From contig CANEDJ010000002.1 in assembly GCA_947426265.1 (NCBI GenBank), positions 23,356 through 87,355 on the forward strand: a stretch of DNA of 64,000 bases, given 5' to 3'. The DNA comes from MGBC102946 sp022793145. Lineage in GTDB: Bacteria; Bacillota_I; Bacilli_A; RF39; UBA660. The notes beneath the pieces are model-generated. The model was not told the DNA's origin. It saw nothing but the letters and a program-made list of their open reading frames with translations, and ran no database searches. Positions 16,739-24,277 of the stretch are shown piece after piece; the stretch's first letter is position 1, and each line of letters starts with the position of its first letter. The position numbers were made by a program, and so were the translations under genes.

Positions 16739-17230
16739 ATGATGGAAAGAATTGATAAGATTAATTATTACTTAGATATGGCAGAGGTTGCTTTGGAAAG
16801 AGGAACTTGTCTTAGAAGAAATTATGGTGCAGTTATTATTAAGAATGATGAAGTCGTGTCAACTGGTTATGTAGGAGCTCCTAGAGGCAGAAAGAATTGT
16901 TGTGAAATGCAAGTTTGTGTAAGAGAAAAATTAGAAGTTCCAAGAGGAGAGCGTTATGAATTATGTCGTAGTGTTCATGCTGAACAAAATGCAATCATAA
17001 GTGCAGAACGTAGTAAAATGATAGGAGCCACATTATTTTTATGTGGAAAAGATTATAAAGATGGTAGTTATGTAGAAAATTCTAATCCATGTGCATTATG
17101 TAAAAGAATGATTATTAATGCAGGAATAAAAGATATTTATATTAGAGATTCCAAAGATAAATATAGACATATTTTAGTAAGTGAATATATAGAAAATGAT
17201 GAATCGTTAGAAGGCGTAAAAGGGTATTAA
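16739..17230 (+). CDS. comEB: Deoxycytidylate (dCMP) deaminase
   Basis: This 163-aa zinc deaminase has CRSVHAEQNAIISAE (zinc-binding His and proton-shuttle Glu) and SNPCALCKRMIINAG (PCxxC). The family lead-in LERGTCLRRNYGAVII is also present. It converts dCMP to dUMP for thymidylate synthesis. The first two codons are both ATG (16739 and 16742); AAGGATG upstream serves as SD, so either may be used. A terminator follows. Confidence 0.92.
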   Translation: MMERIDKINYYLDMAEVALERGTCLRRNYGAVIIKNDEVVSTGYVGAPRGRKNCCEMQVCVREKLEVPRGERYELCRSVHAEQNAIISAERSKMIGATLFLCGKDYKDGSYVENSNPCALCKRMIINAGIKDIYIRDSKDKYRHILVSEYIENDESLEGVKGY

Positions 17231-17252
17231 GCTTTAGAGAAAAGCTTTTTTT
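17229..17252 (+). terminator. Terminator after the dCMP deaminase gene
   Basis: Hairpin AAGCTTT / AAAGCTT followed by a T run, overlapping the stop codon. Confidence 0.8.
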
Positions 17253-17309
17253 CTTGAAAAAATAATTTTTTTCAGTATAATAAAAAGTGGTAAAAAAGGG
17301 GAGATAATC

Positions 17310-18125
17310 GTGATTAAAAAGTTTTACTTGCAATGTAGTGAATTTCCAAAATTTTATCGATTTGAAGGAACAAACTCCTATAATCATTTCGATTTTTCTA
17401 ATAGAAAATTTTTGAGAGGAGCGAATAGTTATGCTTACTTTTCAAAATCATTTAAACATCATCGTTTTTATACAGCAAAAAGACTTCGACAATTAATTAA
17501 TCAAGGGCTTTTAAACGGAACTAAATTAAGTTTAAAAAAAACTGTCATAACACGCCCAGAACAATTTAGTGAAATTCTTCGGATAATAAAGACAACTCCT
17601 CTTGATGAGCCACAAGTTAGTATTGAATTTACTGTTTCGCCTTTGTTTACAAAATTGATGAAAAATAATGCAGTTCGTCATACAGAAAAGAAAGAGGGAG
17701 AAGCTTACATTGAAAAAGTAGATTTAAAACAATCTGGAGGAGGCTATGGTTTCTGTGATGAATGGTTAGAGCTATTTGACTTTTTTACATATTTTTATGC
17801 TCACCAAAGAATAACAAGAACAGATTTAGTTAATTTCTTATATGCATATAGGAGTAATGTCGTTCATCATTTTTTTCAAAATTCACCAGTTCCCTTTTTG
17901 GCGTATCCAGAACGCCGAATTGTAGAAGTAAGTCAACATATAGCATCTTCTTTTGATAAATACGAATTGATGGATATTTTAGAACGTATATTATTAAAAA
18001 AATTATATTTTCCAAATTCTTTTTTAGCAGAGCAACAAGAAAGTGGAATCAAACAAGTTGTAGCAGAATATTTAATGGAAAAAGAAGCGATGGCAGACAT
18101 TCAAGAATACTCAAAAAAATTTTAG
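17310..18125 (+). CDS. Unknown 271-aa protein
   Basis: I do not recognise this family. It is a soluble protein with no signal or membrane helix, rich in aromatic residues. The N-terminal part (YLQCSEFPKFYRFEG, HHRFYTAKRLRQLINQGLL) is basic and could bind nucleic acid. The middle has a Gly-rich stretch SGGGYGFCDEW near residue 145, and the rest looks alpha-helical. The start is GTG 17310 with SD AGGGGAGAT. It is flanked by terminators or gaps, so probably a single-gene unit. Confidence 0.6.
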   Translation: MIKKFYLQCSEFPKFYRFEGTNSYNHFDFSNRKFLRGANSYAYFSKSFKHHRFYTAKRLRQLINQGLLNGTKLSLKKTVITRPEQFSEILRIIKTTPLDEPQVSIEFTVSPLFTKLMKNNAVRHTEKKEGEAYIEKVDLKQSGGGYGFCDEWLELFDFFTYFYAHQRITRTDLVNFLYAYRSNVVHHFFQNSPVPFLAYPERRIVEVSQHIASSFDKYELMDILERILLKKLYFPNSFLAEQQESGIKQVVAEYLMEKEAMADIQEYSKKF

Positions 18126-18225
18126 GCAACTTCTGGTTGCACCAAAAATGATAAGTGCAATTAATAGTTGGTAGTAAATAAGGATGTTCTATTTTATAAT
18201 AAATTGAGAAAAGGAGGTGTAGTGT

Positions 18226-19119
18226 TTGAACTTTGGAGAAAACCTACAAAACATTAGAAAACGTGAAAATTTATCACAAGAAGAATTAGCAGATAAATTG
18301 AATGTTTCAAGACAATCTGTGTCAAAATGGGAAAGTGGAATCAGTTATCCTGAAATTGAAAAAATAATTATGATTTGTGAGATTTTCCAATGTAGTATGG
18401 ATGAATTAGTAAAAGGAGAAATAAAAACATCAGTATTAGAAGGAAAGCGAGAATATGATAGCTTTTTAACCAAATTTTCAAAAGGAATGGCATTTGGTGT
18501 ATTTTTAATATTATTTGGAGTTACATTATTGTTAATGATTATGTCTTGTGCACCAAATAAAGAAGCATTAGAGCAATATATCATGATAGGAGCTATTGTA
18601 TTATTGATCTTTGTTGTAATTGCTGTTCCTATTTTTATTATATTAGGGATGAGAATGAATGAAATCCAAAAAAAGTATAAAGATTTTTCTAATTTTTATT
18701 CTGAAAAAGAAAAGGAAATTTATAATCATAAATTTTCCATACTGATAGCAACTACAGTTAGTATTATATTAATTGGTGTGATTGTATTATTATCTTTATA
18801 TGGTTTTCAGATTTGTGATGAAGAAAGTCTATTTCCAGTTGCTTTATTTATGATATTTATTACTTTCTCAGTGCCATTCATTGTAAATGCAGGAATTCAA
18901 AAGTCAAAATATGAAATGACATCATATAAAGAATGTCATAAAGTAGAAAAAAATGATGAAATCATAGGGAAGATTAGCGCAGTTATTATGATCAGCGCAA
19001 CGATTTTATATTTTATTTTAGGATTTGTCTTTCATTTGTGGAAACTAAATTGGCTGGTTTTTCCAGTAGGTGGAATGCTATGTGGAATAGTTTCAGTTAT
19101 ATTTAGTAAAGAAGTTTGA
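18226..19119 (+). CDS. XRE-type HTH regulator with membrane domain
   Basis: This 297-aa protein has an N-terminal XRE helix-turn-helix (LQNIRKRENLSQEELADKLN, then VSRQSVSKWESG, residues ~5-45). After a short linker, five or so hydrophobic helices follow between residues ~85 and 295. Such membrane-attached XRE proteins are common in Bacillota and are thought to sense envelope conditions, but targets are unknown. The start is TTG 18226 behind AAAGGAGGTG. It appears monocistronic. Confidence 0.8.
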   Translation: MNFGENLQNIRKRENLSQEELADKLNVSRQSVSKWESGISYPEIEKIIMICEIFQCSMDELVKGEIKTSVLEGKREYDSFLTKFSKGMAFGVFLILFGVTLLLMIMSCAPNKEALEQYIMIGAIVLLIFVVIAVPIFIILGMRMNEIQKKYKDFSNFYSEKEKEIYNHKFSILIATTVSIILIGVIVLLSLYGFQICDEESLFPVALFMIFITFSVPFIVNAGIQKSKYEMTSYKECHKVEKNDEIIGKISAVIMISATILYFILGFVFHLWKLNWLVFPVGGMLCGIVSVIFSKEV

Positions 19120-19176
19120 AAGGGTGTAGCTTTACATTCTTTTCTTTTCGCTATAAAATAGTATTATGGTGGTAAT

Positions 19177-20034
19177 ATGAATTTATTTAATTTATGGGAA
19201 ACATGGGTGATTATTTACCTGATATCAGCAGTATTATTTGCTCAAGTTTTTAAATCGGCTAATAGAAATATGAAGAGTGCAGGAGCCCTCACAATTTTAC
19301 TAGAATTTTTTACTGCTCTTTTGGCAATTTTATTTCTGCCATTTTTCAAATTTACATTACCAAATGATATCCACATTTATATAGTGTTACTGGTTGTGAC
19401 CTTCATATATGCTATCACAGATAGACTTAATATAGAAGCAAGATATGGATTAGAGCCTTCCACCTTTAGCGTTTTAAAACAATTATCTACTGTTTTTATG
19501 ATCTTTTTTGGAATTCTTTTTTTAAAAGAAAAACTAATTTTTACTAGAATTCTGGGAGCTATTATTATCATATCAGCAAATTTAATATTGGCCTTTGAAA
19601 ATGGTAAAATAAGAATGAATAAATATTTTGTTATGTCATTAATTTCCAACTTTTTATTTGCAATTGCAATGCTTATTAATGTGAATATTTCAGATCATTT
19701 TAATCTTGCATTTTATACCATTATTACTGTATCAGTTCCAGCAATTTTAATTAAAACATTTGGAAGATATAAAATGAAAGACTTGAAACAAGAGTTCCAT
19801 ACATATAATAAAAAGGAATTTTTAATAGCTGCTTTTTCTTGGGGTTTGATGTTAATATCTTCAGTGAAAGCTTATCAACTGGGCGATATTGCTATAGTTG
19901 CCCCTATCTTTACGTTAACTTCAATTATTAATGCAATAATAGAATTTTTCGTTTTTCAAAATAAAAATAGAATTGTTCAAAAAATAATCGCAGCAGTTTT
20001 ATTGACTCTTGGAGTAATTTTAGTAAAAGTATAA
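19177..20034 (+). CDS. EamA/DMT-family transporter
   Basis: This 285-aa protein has about ten hydrophobic helices in two halves, the drug/metabolite transporter pattern. Conserved elements include FFGILFLKEKLIFTRILGAIIIISANL closing the first half and FFVFQNKNRIVQKIIAAVLLTLGVIL closing the second. It exports or exchanges a small solute of unknown identity. SD TGGTGGT precedes the ATG. The next small frame begins 13 bp later. Confidence 0.8.
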   Translation: MNLFNLWETWVIIYLISAVLFAQVFKSANRNMKSAGALTILLEFFTALLAILFLPFFKFTLPNDIHIYIVLLVVTFIYAITDRLNIEARYGLEPSTFSVLKQLSTVFMIFFGILFLKEKLIFTRILGAIIIISANLILAFENGKIRMNKYFVMSLISNFLFAIAMLINVNISDHFNLAFYTIITVSVPAILIKTFGRYKMKDLKQEFHTYNKKEFLIAAFSWGLMLISSVKAYQLGDIAIVAPIFTLTSIINAIIEFFVFQNKNRIVQKIIAAVLLTLGVILVKV

Positions 20035-20047
20035 AGAGGGAAATCAT

Positions 20048-20191
20048 ATGAAATTTTTAAATAAAATTGTACAATTTATGTATGGGAGATATGGTACTGA
20101 TGAACTAAATCATTTTTTATTAGCTTTTTATGTATGCAGTTTTATTATCAATTTATTTCTATGTATTAAGGAAAGAGGAAGCTATGATTGA
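20048..20191 (+). pseudogene. Short membrane peptide, apparently truncated FMYGRYGTD-type protein
   Basis: A 47-aa frame starts at ATG 20048 with SD GAGGGAAA. It reads MKFLNKIVQFMYGRYGTDEL, then one hydrophobic helix, then ends at 20191. This opening is widespread in small Bacillota membrane proteins that are normally around twice this length, so I read it as a truncated copy. Its stop overlaps the ATG of the next gene (20184), and translation coupling could keep it useful. It is either a functional micropeptide or a remnant. Confidence 0.5.
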
Positions 20192-20834
20192 ACAAGAATT
20201 ATTAAAACAATATGAAATAGAATATCAAAAATTATTAGAATTTGGATTTAAGAAAGAAAAAGATTCATATATATTCAAAAAAGAATTAAATTCAGATTTA
20301 TATGTTATCTTTCTTATACAATGTAAAACTTTGAAAATTGATGTATATGAGAAATTAACTAACGAAAAATATCTTCCCTTTTATATAAAAGAAGGAGAAG
20401 GATCCTATAGCAAAGAATTAAAAGAAAAAATCGAAACAATAAAAAAAGAATGTATGAAAACGTGCTTTCAAAGTATTAATATAAAAGAACAAATCTTGTC
20501 TTATGTAAGAAAAAAATATCAAACAGAACCAGAATATCCTTGGATAAAATTTCCTGATTATTTTACTTTAAAAACGTCAAAAAGTCAGAAATGGTATGGG
20601 TTAGTTATGAATATTTCAATAGAACGATTAGGCGTCAAAAGAGATTATATGGTAGATGCCATGAACTTAAAGAATATACCAGATAAAATTCAAAGTCTGA
20701 TTGATTATAAAACAGTATTTCCTGCTCATCATATGAATAAAAAATATTGGATTACAATTCTTTTAAATAAAGAAACAGATATGGAATTGTTAAAACAGCT
20801 CATTGATGAGAGTTACCAACTTGTAGAAAAATAG
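20184..20834 (+). CDS. MmcQ/YjbR-family DNA-binding-like protein
   Basis: This is a 216-aa protein. The C-terminal ~110 residues match the MmcQ/YjbR fold: the domain opens QILSYVRKKYQTEPEYPW, then KWYGLVMNISIERLG, DAMNLKNIP, PAHHMNKKYWITILL. The N-terminal half is an added alpha/beta region (FGFKKEKDSYIFKKEL) of unknown use. I use ATG 20184 with SD AAGAGGAAG. It overlaps the short membrane frame upstream. The YjbR family has a CyaY-like fold; its biochemical role is unsettled. Confidence 0.75.
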   Translation: MIEQELLKQYEIEYQKLLEFGFKKEKDSYIFKKELNSDLYVIFLIQCKTLKIDVYEKLTNEKYLPFYIKEGEGSYSKELKEKIETIKKECMKTCFQSINIKEQILSYVRKKYQTEPEYPWIKFPDYFTLKTSKSQKWYGLVMNISIERLGVKRDYMVDAMNLKNIPDKIQSLIDYKTVFPAHHMNKKYWITILLNKETDMELLKQLIDESYQLVEK

Positions 20835-20842
20835 AAAAATGT

Positions 20843-20873
20843 TTGACATTCCCCTTAGGGGATAGCTTATCAT
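20843..20873 (+). promoter_or_regulatory. MerR-type promoter with 19-bp spacer and dyad
   Basis: TTGACA (20843-20848) and TATCAT (20868-20873) are 19 bp apart, the over-long spacing typical of MerR-controlled promoters. The spacer contains the palindrome TCCCCTTAGGGGA. The MerR-family gene starts 32 bp downstream, so this is very likely its own operator. Confidence 0.8.
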
Positions 20874-20904
20874 ATTTATCATATCTTTTAGAAAGGAGGA
20901 GCAT

Positions 20905-21549
20905 ATGCTTATCAATGAAGTAGAACACATGGTCGGATTATCCAAAAAAAGCATTCGTTACTATGAAGAAAATGGCTTATTAACACCAATGCGAAATCAA
21001 GAAAATGATTATCGTGTTTATACAGAAAAGGAGATTCAAAAGTTAAAAATTATTAAATTTTTAAGAGAATTAAATGTCCCTATTAGAGAATTGAAACAAC
21101 TTGAAACTGGTGAATTAACTCTACAAGAATGTATGGTAGATAGGATTCGGAAAATTGAAAGTGAAGAAGAAAATTATCAAAAAATAAAGGCTATGTGTAC
21201 TTCAATTAGCACTTCAAATGATACTTACGAAACAATTGAAATTGAGGAATATTTTAAAACAATGAATATTTTAAATAAGGAAGGATTTACAATGAGAGAT
21301 ACAAAAACAAGCAAAACCAAAAAAATTGCGGGTGCAATCATATCTAGTTTTTTATTTGGAAGCTTTTTTCTTTTTTTAATAGGAATAATTACCTATTTTC
21401 AATGCACTGAGCCTAAAAATATTCCATGGCTTATTTATGTATTTATTATATTAATTTTAGGAGTTCCATTACTTGGTATTATTGTAAATTTGATTAGCAG
21501 AATAAAGGAGATTAATGGAGGTGAAGAAGATGAAGCTAGTAAATATTGA
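20905..21549 (+). CDS. MerR-family regulator with C-terminal membrane helices
   Basis: This 214-aa protein has an N-terminal MerR winged helix (INEVEHMVGLSKKSIRYYEE, then NGLLTPMRN, residues 1-~70) and a coiled dimerisation helix with a Cys (LQECMVDRIRKIE). An unusual C-terminal extension holds two hydrophobic segments (~residues 145-195). It lacks an obvious metal-binding loop. SD AAAGGAGGAGC precedes ATG 20905. It overlaps the YbjQ-type gene downstream, and its promoter has the 19-bp MerR spacing. The membrane tail suggests sensing at the membrane. Confidence 0.82.
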   Translation: MLINEVEHMVGLSKKSIRYYEENGLLTPMRNQENDYRVYTEKEIQKLKIIKFLRELNVPIRELKQLETGELTLQECMVDRIRKIESEEENYQKIKAMCTSISTSNDTYETIEIEEYFKTMNILNKEGFTMRDTKTSKTKKIAGAIISSFLFGSFFLFLIGIITYFQCTEPKNIPWLIYVFIILILGVPLLGIIVNLISRIKEINGGEEDEASKY

Positions 21550-21853
21550 TTATATTCCAGGAGAAGAGATAATAGAAGCGTTGGGAATTGTAAAAGGACA
21601 AATTGTTCAATCTAAAAATATAGGAAGAGATTTTATGGCAGGAATGAAAACGATTGTAGGAGGAGAAATTGCTGGATATACAGAAATGATAGCGACAGCC
21701 AGACAGATGGCTACAAAAAGAATGGTAGATGATGCGAAAAACTTAGGGGCTGATGCAATCATTAATATTCGTTATGGTTCATCAGCTGTTATGAATGGAG
21801 CGGCAGAAATCATTGCATATGGAACTGCTGTAAAACTAAAGAAAAGAGATTAA
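21530..21853 (+). CDS. YbjQ-family (DUF74, UPF0145) protein
   Basis: This 107-aa protein has the family features: an early PGEEIIEALGIVKGQIV, NIGRDFMAGMKTIVGGE, ARQMATKRMVDDAKNLGADA and IINIRYGSS. The family forms pentameric beta rings sometimes called heavy-metal binding; function is not proven. ATG 21530 is chosen because GGAGGTGA lies 6-7 nt upstream; a longer frame has no SD. It overlaps the MerR-type gene by 20 bp, so the two are co-expressed. Confidence 0.85.
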   Translation: MKLVNIDYIPGEEIIEALGIVKGQIVQSKNIGRDFMAGMKTIVGGEIAGYTEMIATARQMATKRMVDDAKNLGADAIINIRYGSSAVMNGAAEIIAYGTAVKLKKRD

Positions 21854-21909
21854 AGTCTCTTTTTCTATTATGAAAAGTGTGATAAAATAAAGTTAGAAAA
21901 GAGGATAGT

Positions 21910-22341
21910 ATGGAAAATAGAAAAAAGGTTGTAGGAACATTATTTTTTAGAGATGGTAAATTATTGATTGATAAGCCACGAAAAAGACCAACTTATCAAA
22001 TGATAGGCGGAAGCGTAGAGGAAAGTGAAAGTGAGTATGATGCTGCAATTAGAGAGTGTCGAGAAGAATTAGGCGCAAAAGCGATCTTTGACCCTAAAAA
22101 GATTGTTCCATTTATGGATTTTGATGAAATAGCAACAAGTGATCAAAAAACACTTTTACATATGTATATTTTTATGTATGAAGGAGAGTTAGAAGGAGAC
22201 TTAACAACATCTGAAGAAATAGAAGATTTTATGTGGTTTGGAGCTGAAGACGATTTTTCAATTCTTTCTAATACATTAAAAAATGAAATCGTTCCAACTT
22301 GCATTAAAGAAGGGTATATGAGATTACCAAAACAAAAATAG
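21910..22341 (+). CDS. NUDIX hydrolase
   Basis: This 143-aa protein has an intact Nudix box, GGSVEESESEYDAAIRECRE followed by ELGA, matching G-x5-E-x7-REUxEExGU. It hydrolyses a nucleoside diphosphate linked to another moiety; the substrate is unknown. SD AAGAGG is upstream. The next gene starts 15 bp later and may share its transcript. Confidence 0.88.
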   Translation: MENRKKVVGTLFFRDGKLLIDKPRKRPTYQMIGGSVEESESEYDAAIRECREELGAKAIFDPKKIVPFMDFDEIATSDQKTLLHMYIFMYEGELEGDLTTSEEIEDFMWFGAEDDFSILSNTLKNEIVPTCIKEGYMRLPKQK

Positions 22342-22356
22342 AATGGAGGGATAATA

Positions 22357-23034
22357 ATGGCAAATATAAGTCAGAATGATTATTACTATTATTTACATAA
22401 AACAAATGTCAGCAGTCCAGAAAAGATTGAAAGTATATTTAATGAAGGATTAAAAAGTAATTATGATTATAGCATTCATTCTACATTGATGCCAATTGAT
22501 GAAGAAGCTTTGAAAAATATAGGATTAGAACAGATCGTTATAAATTATTTAGGGAATAGTGAAGATTATAACTGCGTATTTGTTGTTAAAATTCCAAAAA
22601 GATATATGTCTTGTGTTATGCATAGAGATGGAAATGTAGATCCAACAATGCCTTTATGGCGTTCATTAGAAGGATATGACCCAATGTTTTCAACTTTATT
22701 TACTCCTAAATTAATACAAGGGGTATATTGCAGGGATATTAATAAATCATTTACAAACCCTAATTTTAATCCAGTATTTGACCCAAGTGGTTCACAAGTT
22801 TCAGATGAACAACTTAGTGCACTTGCATCTTTCAATTTATACCATTTAGTAGCTTCGTTAAAAGAGAGAAGAAAGATACCATTTCATATTTTATATAGTG
22901 ATGATAGAAACTCTAATAGATGGAAACCAATAATTGATTATTATTCAAAATTATATGGTGTTATTCCAACTCCAATGATTACTTATCAAATGCCAGAGGA
23001 AGATAAAGAATTGTTTAGAAGAAAACATTTATAA
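22357..23034 (+). CDS. Unknown 225-aa protein, possibly ART-like fold
   Basis: I do not recognise this family with confidence. The N-terminus (YYYYLHKTNVSSPEKIESIF, then NEGLKS) has the layout H-[KT]...I...GL followed by HSTLM. This recalls the start of ADP-ribosyltransferase/KptA-type folds, in which a His-containing strand and a GL helix form the NAD pocket. No full catalytic triad is evident to me. It is soluble, with no signal. SD GGAGGG precedes the ATG. It sits 15 bp after a NUDIX gene; NUDIX enzymes can process ADP-ribose, so a pairing is conceivable but speculative. Confidence 0.55.
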   Translation: MANISQNDYYYYLHKTNVSSPEKIESIFNEGLKSNYDYSIHSTLMPIDEEALKNIGLEQIVINYLGNSEDYNCVFVVKIPKRYMSCVMHRDGNVDPTMPLWRSLEGYDPMFSTLFTPKLIQGVYCRDINKSFTNPNFNPVFDPSGSQVSDEQLSALASFNLYHLVASLKERRKIPFHILYSDDRNSNRWKPIIDYYSKLYGVIPTPMITYQMPEEDKELFRRKHL

Positions 23035-23155
23035 AGAACTATACATGTCTTTTATATTGTTCTTTGTAAGTATAATTCAATTCATAATGAAAGTAGAGAC
23101 ATTCTAAATTCCTGATGTTGATAATTCATTCTTGATCTTATATTAAACTAACAAT

Positions 23156-23185
23156 TGTTCTAGAACATTTTTCATTCTATAGAAT
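23156..23185. repeat. Two adjacent perfect palindromes in a 284-bp gap
   Basis: TGTTCTAGAACA (23156-23167) and ATTCTATAGAAT (23174-23185) stand 6 bp apart. They lie between the unknown gene ending at 23034 and the tRNA at 23319. No ORF or other RNA gene is evident in this gap. They may be a regulator site or chance; apart from a weak hairpin just after 23034 the gap shows nothing else. Confidence 0.4.
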
Positions 23186-23318
23186 AAATTTTTGTTAATA
23201 TACATATATTTCTAGTAAATTCAATGACCATTAAATACGTTTTTAAAAATATGCAAAATAGGAAAACAATTCTTTTGTTTCAATATAGATTATGGTATAA
23301 TTGATATTACTAGCATTT

Positions 23319-23392
23319 GCCGCAATAGTATAATGGTATTACGAGGCCATGGTAAGGCTTTAACGTAGGTCCGATTCCTACTTGCGGCACCA
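23319..23392 (+). tRNA. tRNA-Thr (anticodon GGT), divergent T-loop
   Basis: A 74-nt cloverleaf with encoded CCA. Acceptor GCCGCAA pairs perfectly with TTGCGGC. The anticodon arm AGGCC-ATGGTAA-GGCTT gives anticodon GGT with T33 in place. The variable loop has 4 nt, and the T-stem is GTAGG/CCTAC. G1-C72 and C2-G71 agree with threonine identity. The T-loop is TCCGATT, with C instead of the almost universal T(psi) at position 55, and the D-stem is weak. A -10-like TATAAT lies at 23296-23301. Confidence 0.8.
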
Positions 23393-23440
23393 GATTAGTT
23401 TGTTATTTAAAATTTTTATTTATCAAAAAGATGATTTTAT

Positions 23441-23467
23441 TCTACTGATTATCAGTAGATTTTTTTT
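23441..23467 (+). terminator. Terminator after tRNA-Thr
   Basis: Inverted repeat TCTACTGAT / ATCAGTAGA followed by a run of eight T. Confidence 0.75.
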
Positions 23468-23518
23468 GATCATTTAAATAAATTTGTAGTATAATAAAAT
23501 TACAAAGGAGTGAATACA

Positions 23519-24277
23519 ATGCTTAAAGTAAAAGATTTAAAAAAGAAATTTATTAAATATAATTCAAAAAAACAAAAAGAAGAATTTTATGCAGATAATG
23601 GGATTTCATTTGAAGCCAAAGAAGGAGAAATCATAGGAATATTAGGACCAAATGGGGCAGGAAAGACCACATTGCTTCGGATGATTGGTGGAATTTTAGA
23701 ACCAACTTCTGGAACGATTGAAATTGATGGGTTAAATTATATTGAAAATGAAATCGAAATAAAAAAGAATATTGCCTATTTATCGGGAAATACCAAAATT
23801 TATAATACTTTATCAACTTATGAACTTTTAAAAATGTGTGCTGAAATATATGAAGTTGAAAAGGAAGAAATTGATAACAGAATCAAAAATATTTCAAAGA
23901 CGTTAAACATGGAAGCCTTTCTTTACAATAGGATTGCAAATCTTTCAACTGGTCAAACACAAAGAGTCAATATTGCGCGTTGCTTAGTTCATAACCCAAA
24001 ATATTATATTTTAGATGAAGCAACAAGTGGTTTAGATATTATTTCTAGCCAAGTGATTTTAGACTTTATGAAAGAAGAGAAGAAGAAAGGGAAGACAATC
24101 CTTTATTCTACACATTATATGGAAGAAGCTGAAAATATATGTGATTATGTTGTTATGATTAATAAAGGCGTTATTATCAAAGAAGGAACACCAGAAGAAA
24201 TTAAAAAAGGAACAAAGACAACAAACTTAAGAGATGCATTTTTCTCTTTGATAGGAGGCAAAAATAATGAAGAATAA
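23519..24277 (+). CDS. ABC transporter ATP-binding protein (NatA-like)
   Basis: This 252-aa ATPase has Walker A GPNGAGKTTLL, signature LSTGQTQRVNIAR, Walker B YYILDEATSGLD and the H-loop YSTHYMEEAE. The arrangement with an ABC-2 permease that has a long N-terminal extracytoplasmic domain resembles NatAB sodium exporters, but many ABC-2 exporters look alike. I use ATG 23519 (SD AAAGGAG, 8-nt spacing) rather than GTG 23510, which lies inside the SD. It overlaps the permease gene by 11 bp. Confidence 0.9.
   Translation: MLKVKDLKKKFIKYNSKKQKEEFYADNGISFEAKEGEIIGILGPNGAGKTTLLRMIGGILEPTSGTIEIDGLNYIENEIEIKKNIAYLSGNTKIYNTLSTYELLKMCAEIYEVEKEEIDNRIKNISKTLNMEAFLYNRIANLSTGQTQRVNIARCLVHNPKYYILDEATSGLDIISSQVILDFMKEEKKKGKTILYSTHYMEEAENICDYVVMINKGVIIKEGTPEEIKKGTKTTNLRDAFFSLIGGKNNEE

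Noticed and set aside
18126..18225. Hairpin GCAAC-ttctg-GTTGC after the gene ending at 18125
   Set aside because: No T run follows, and the stem is only 5 bp, so I do not call a terminator or RNA.
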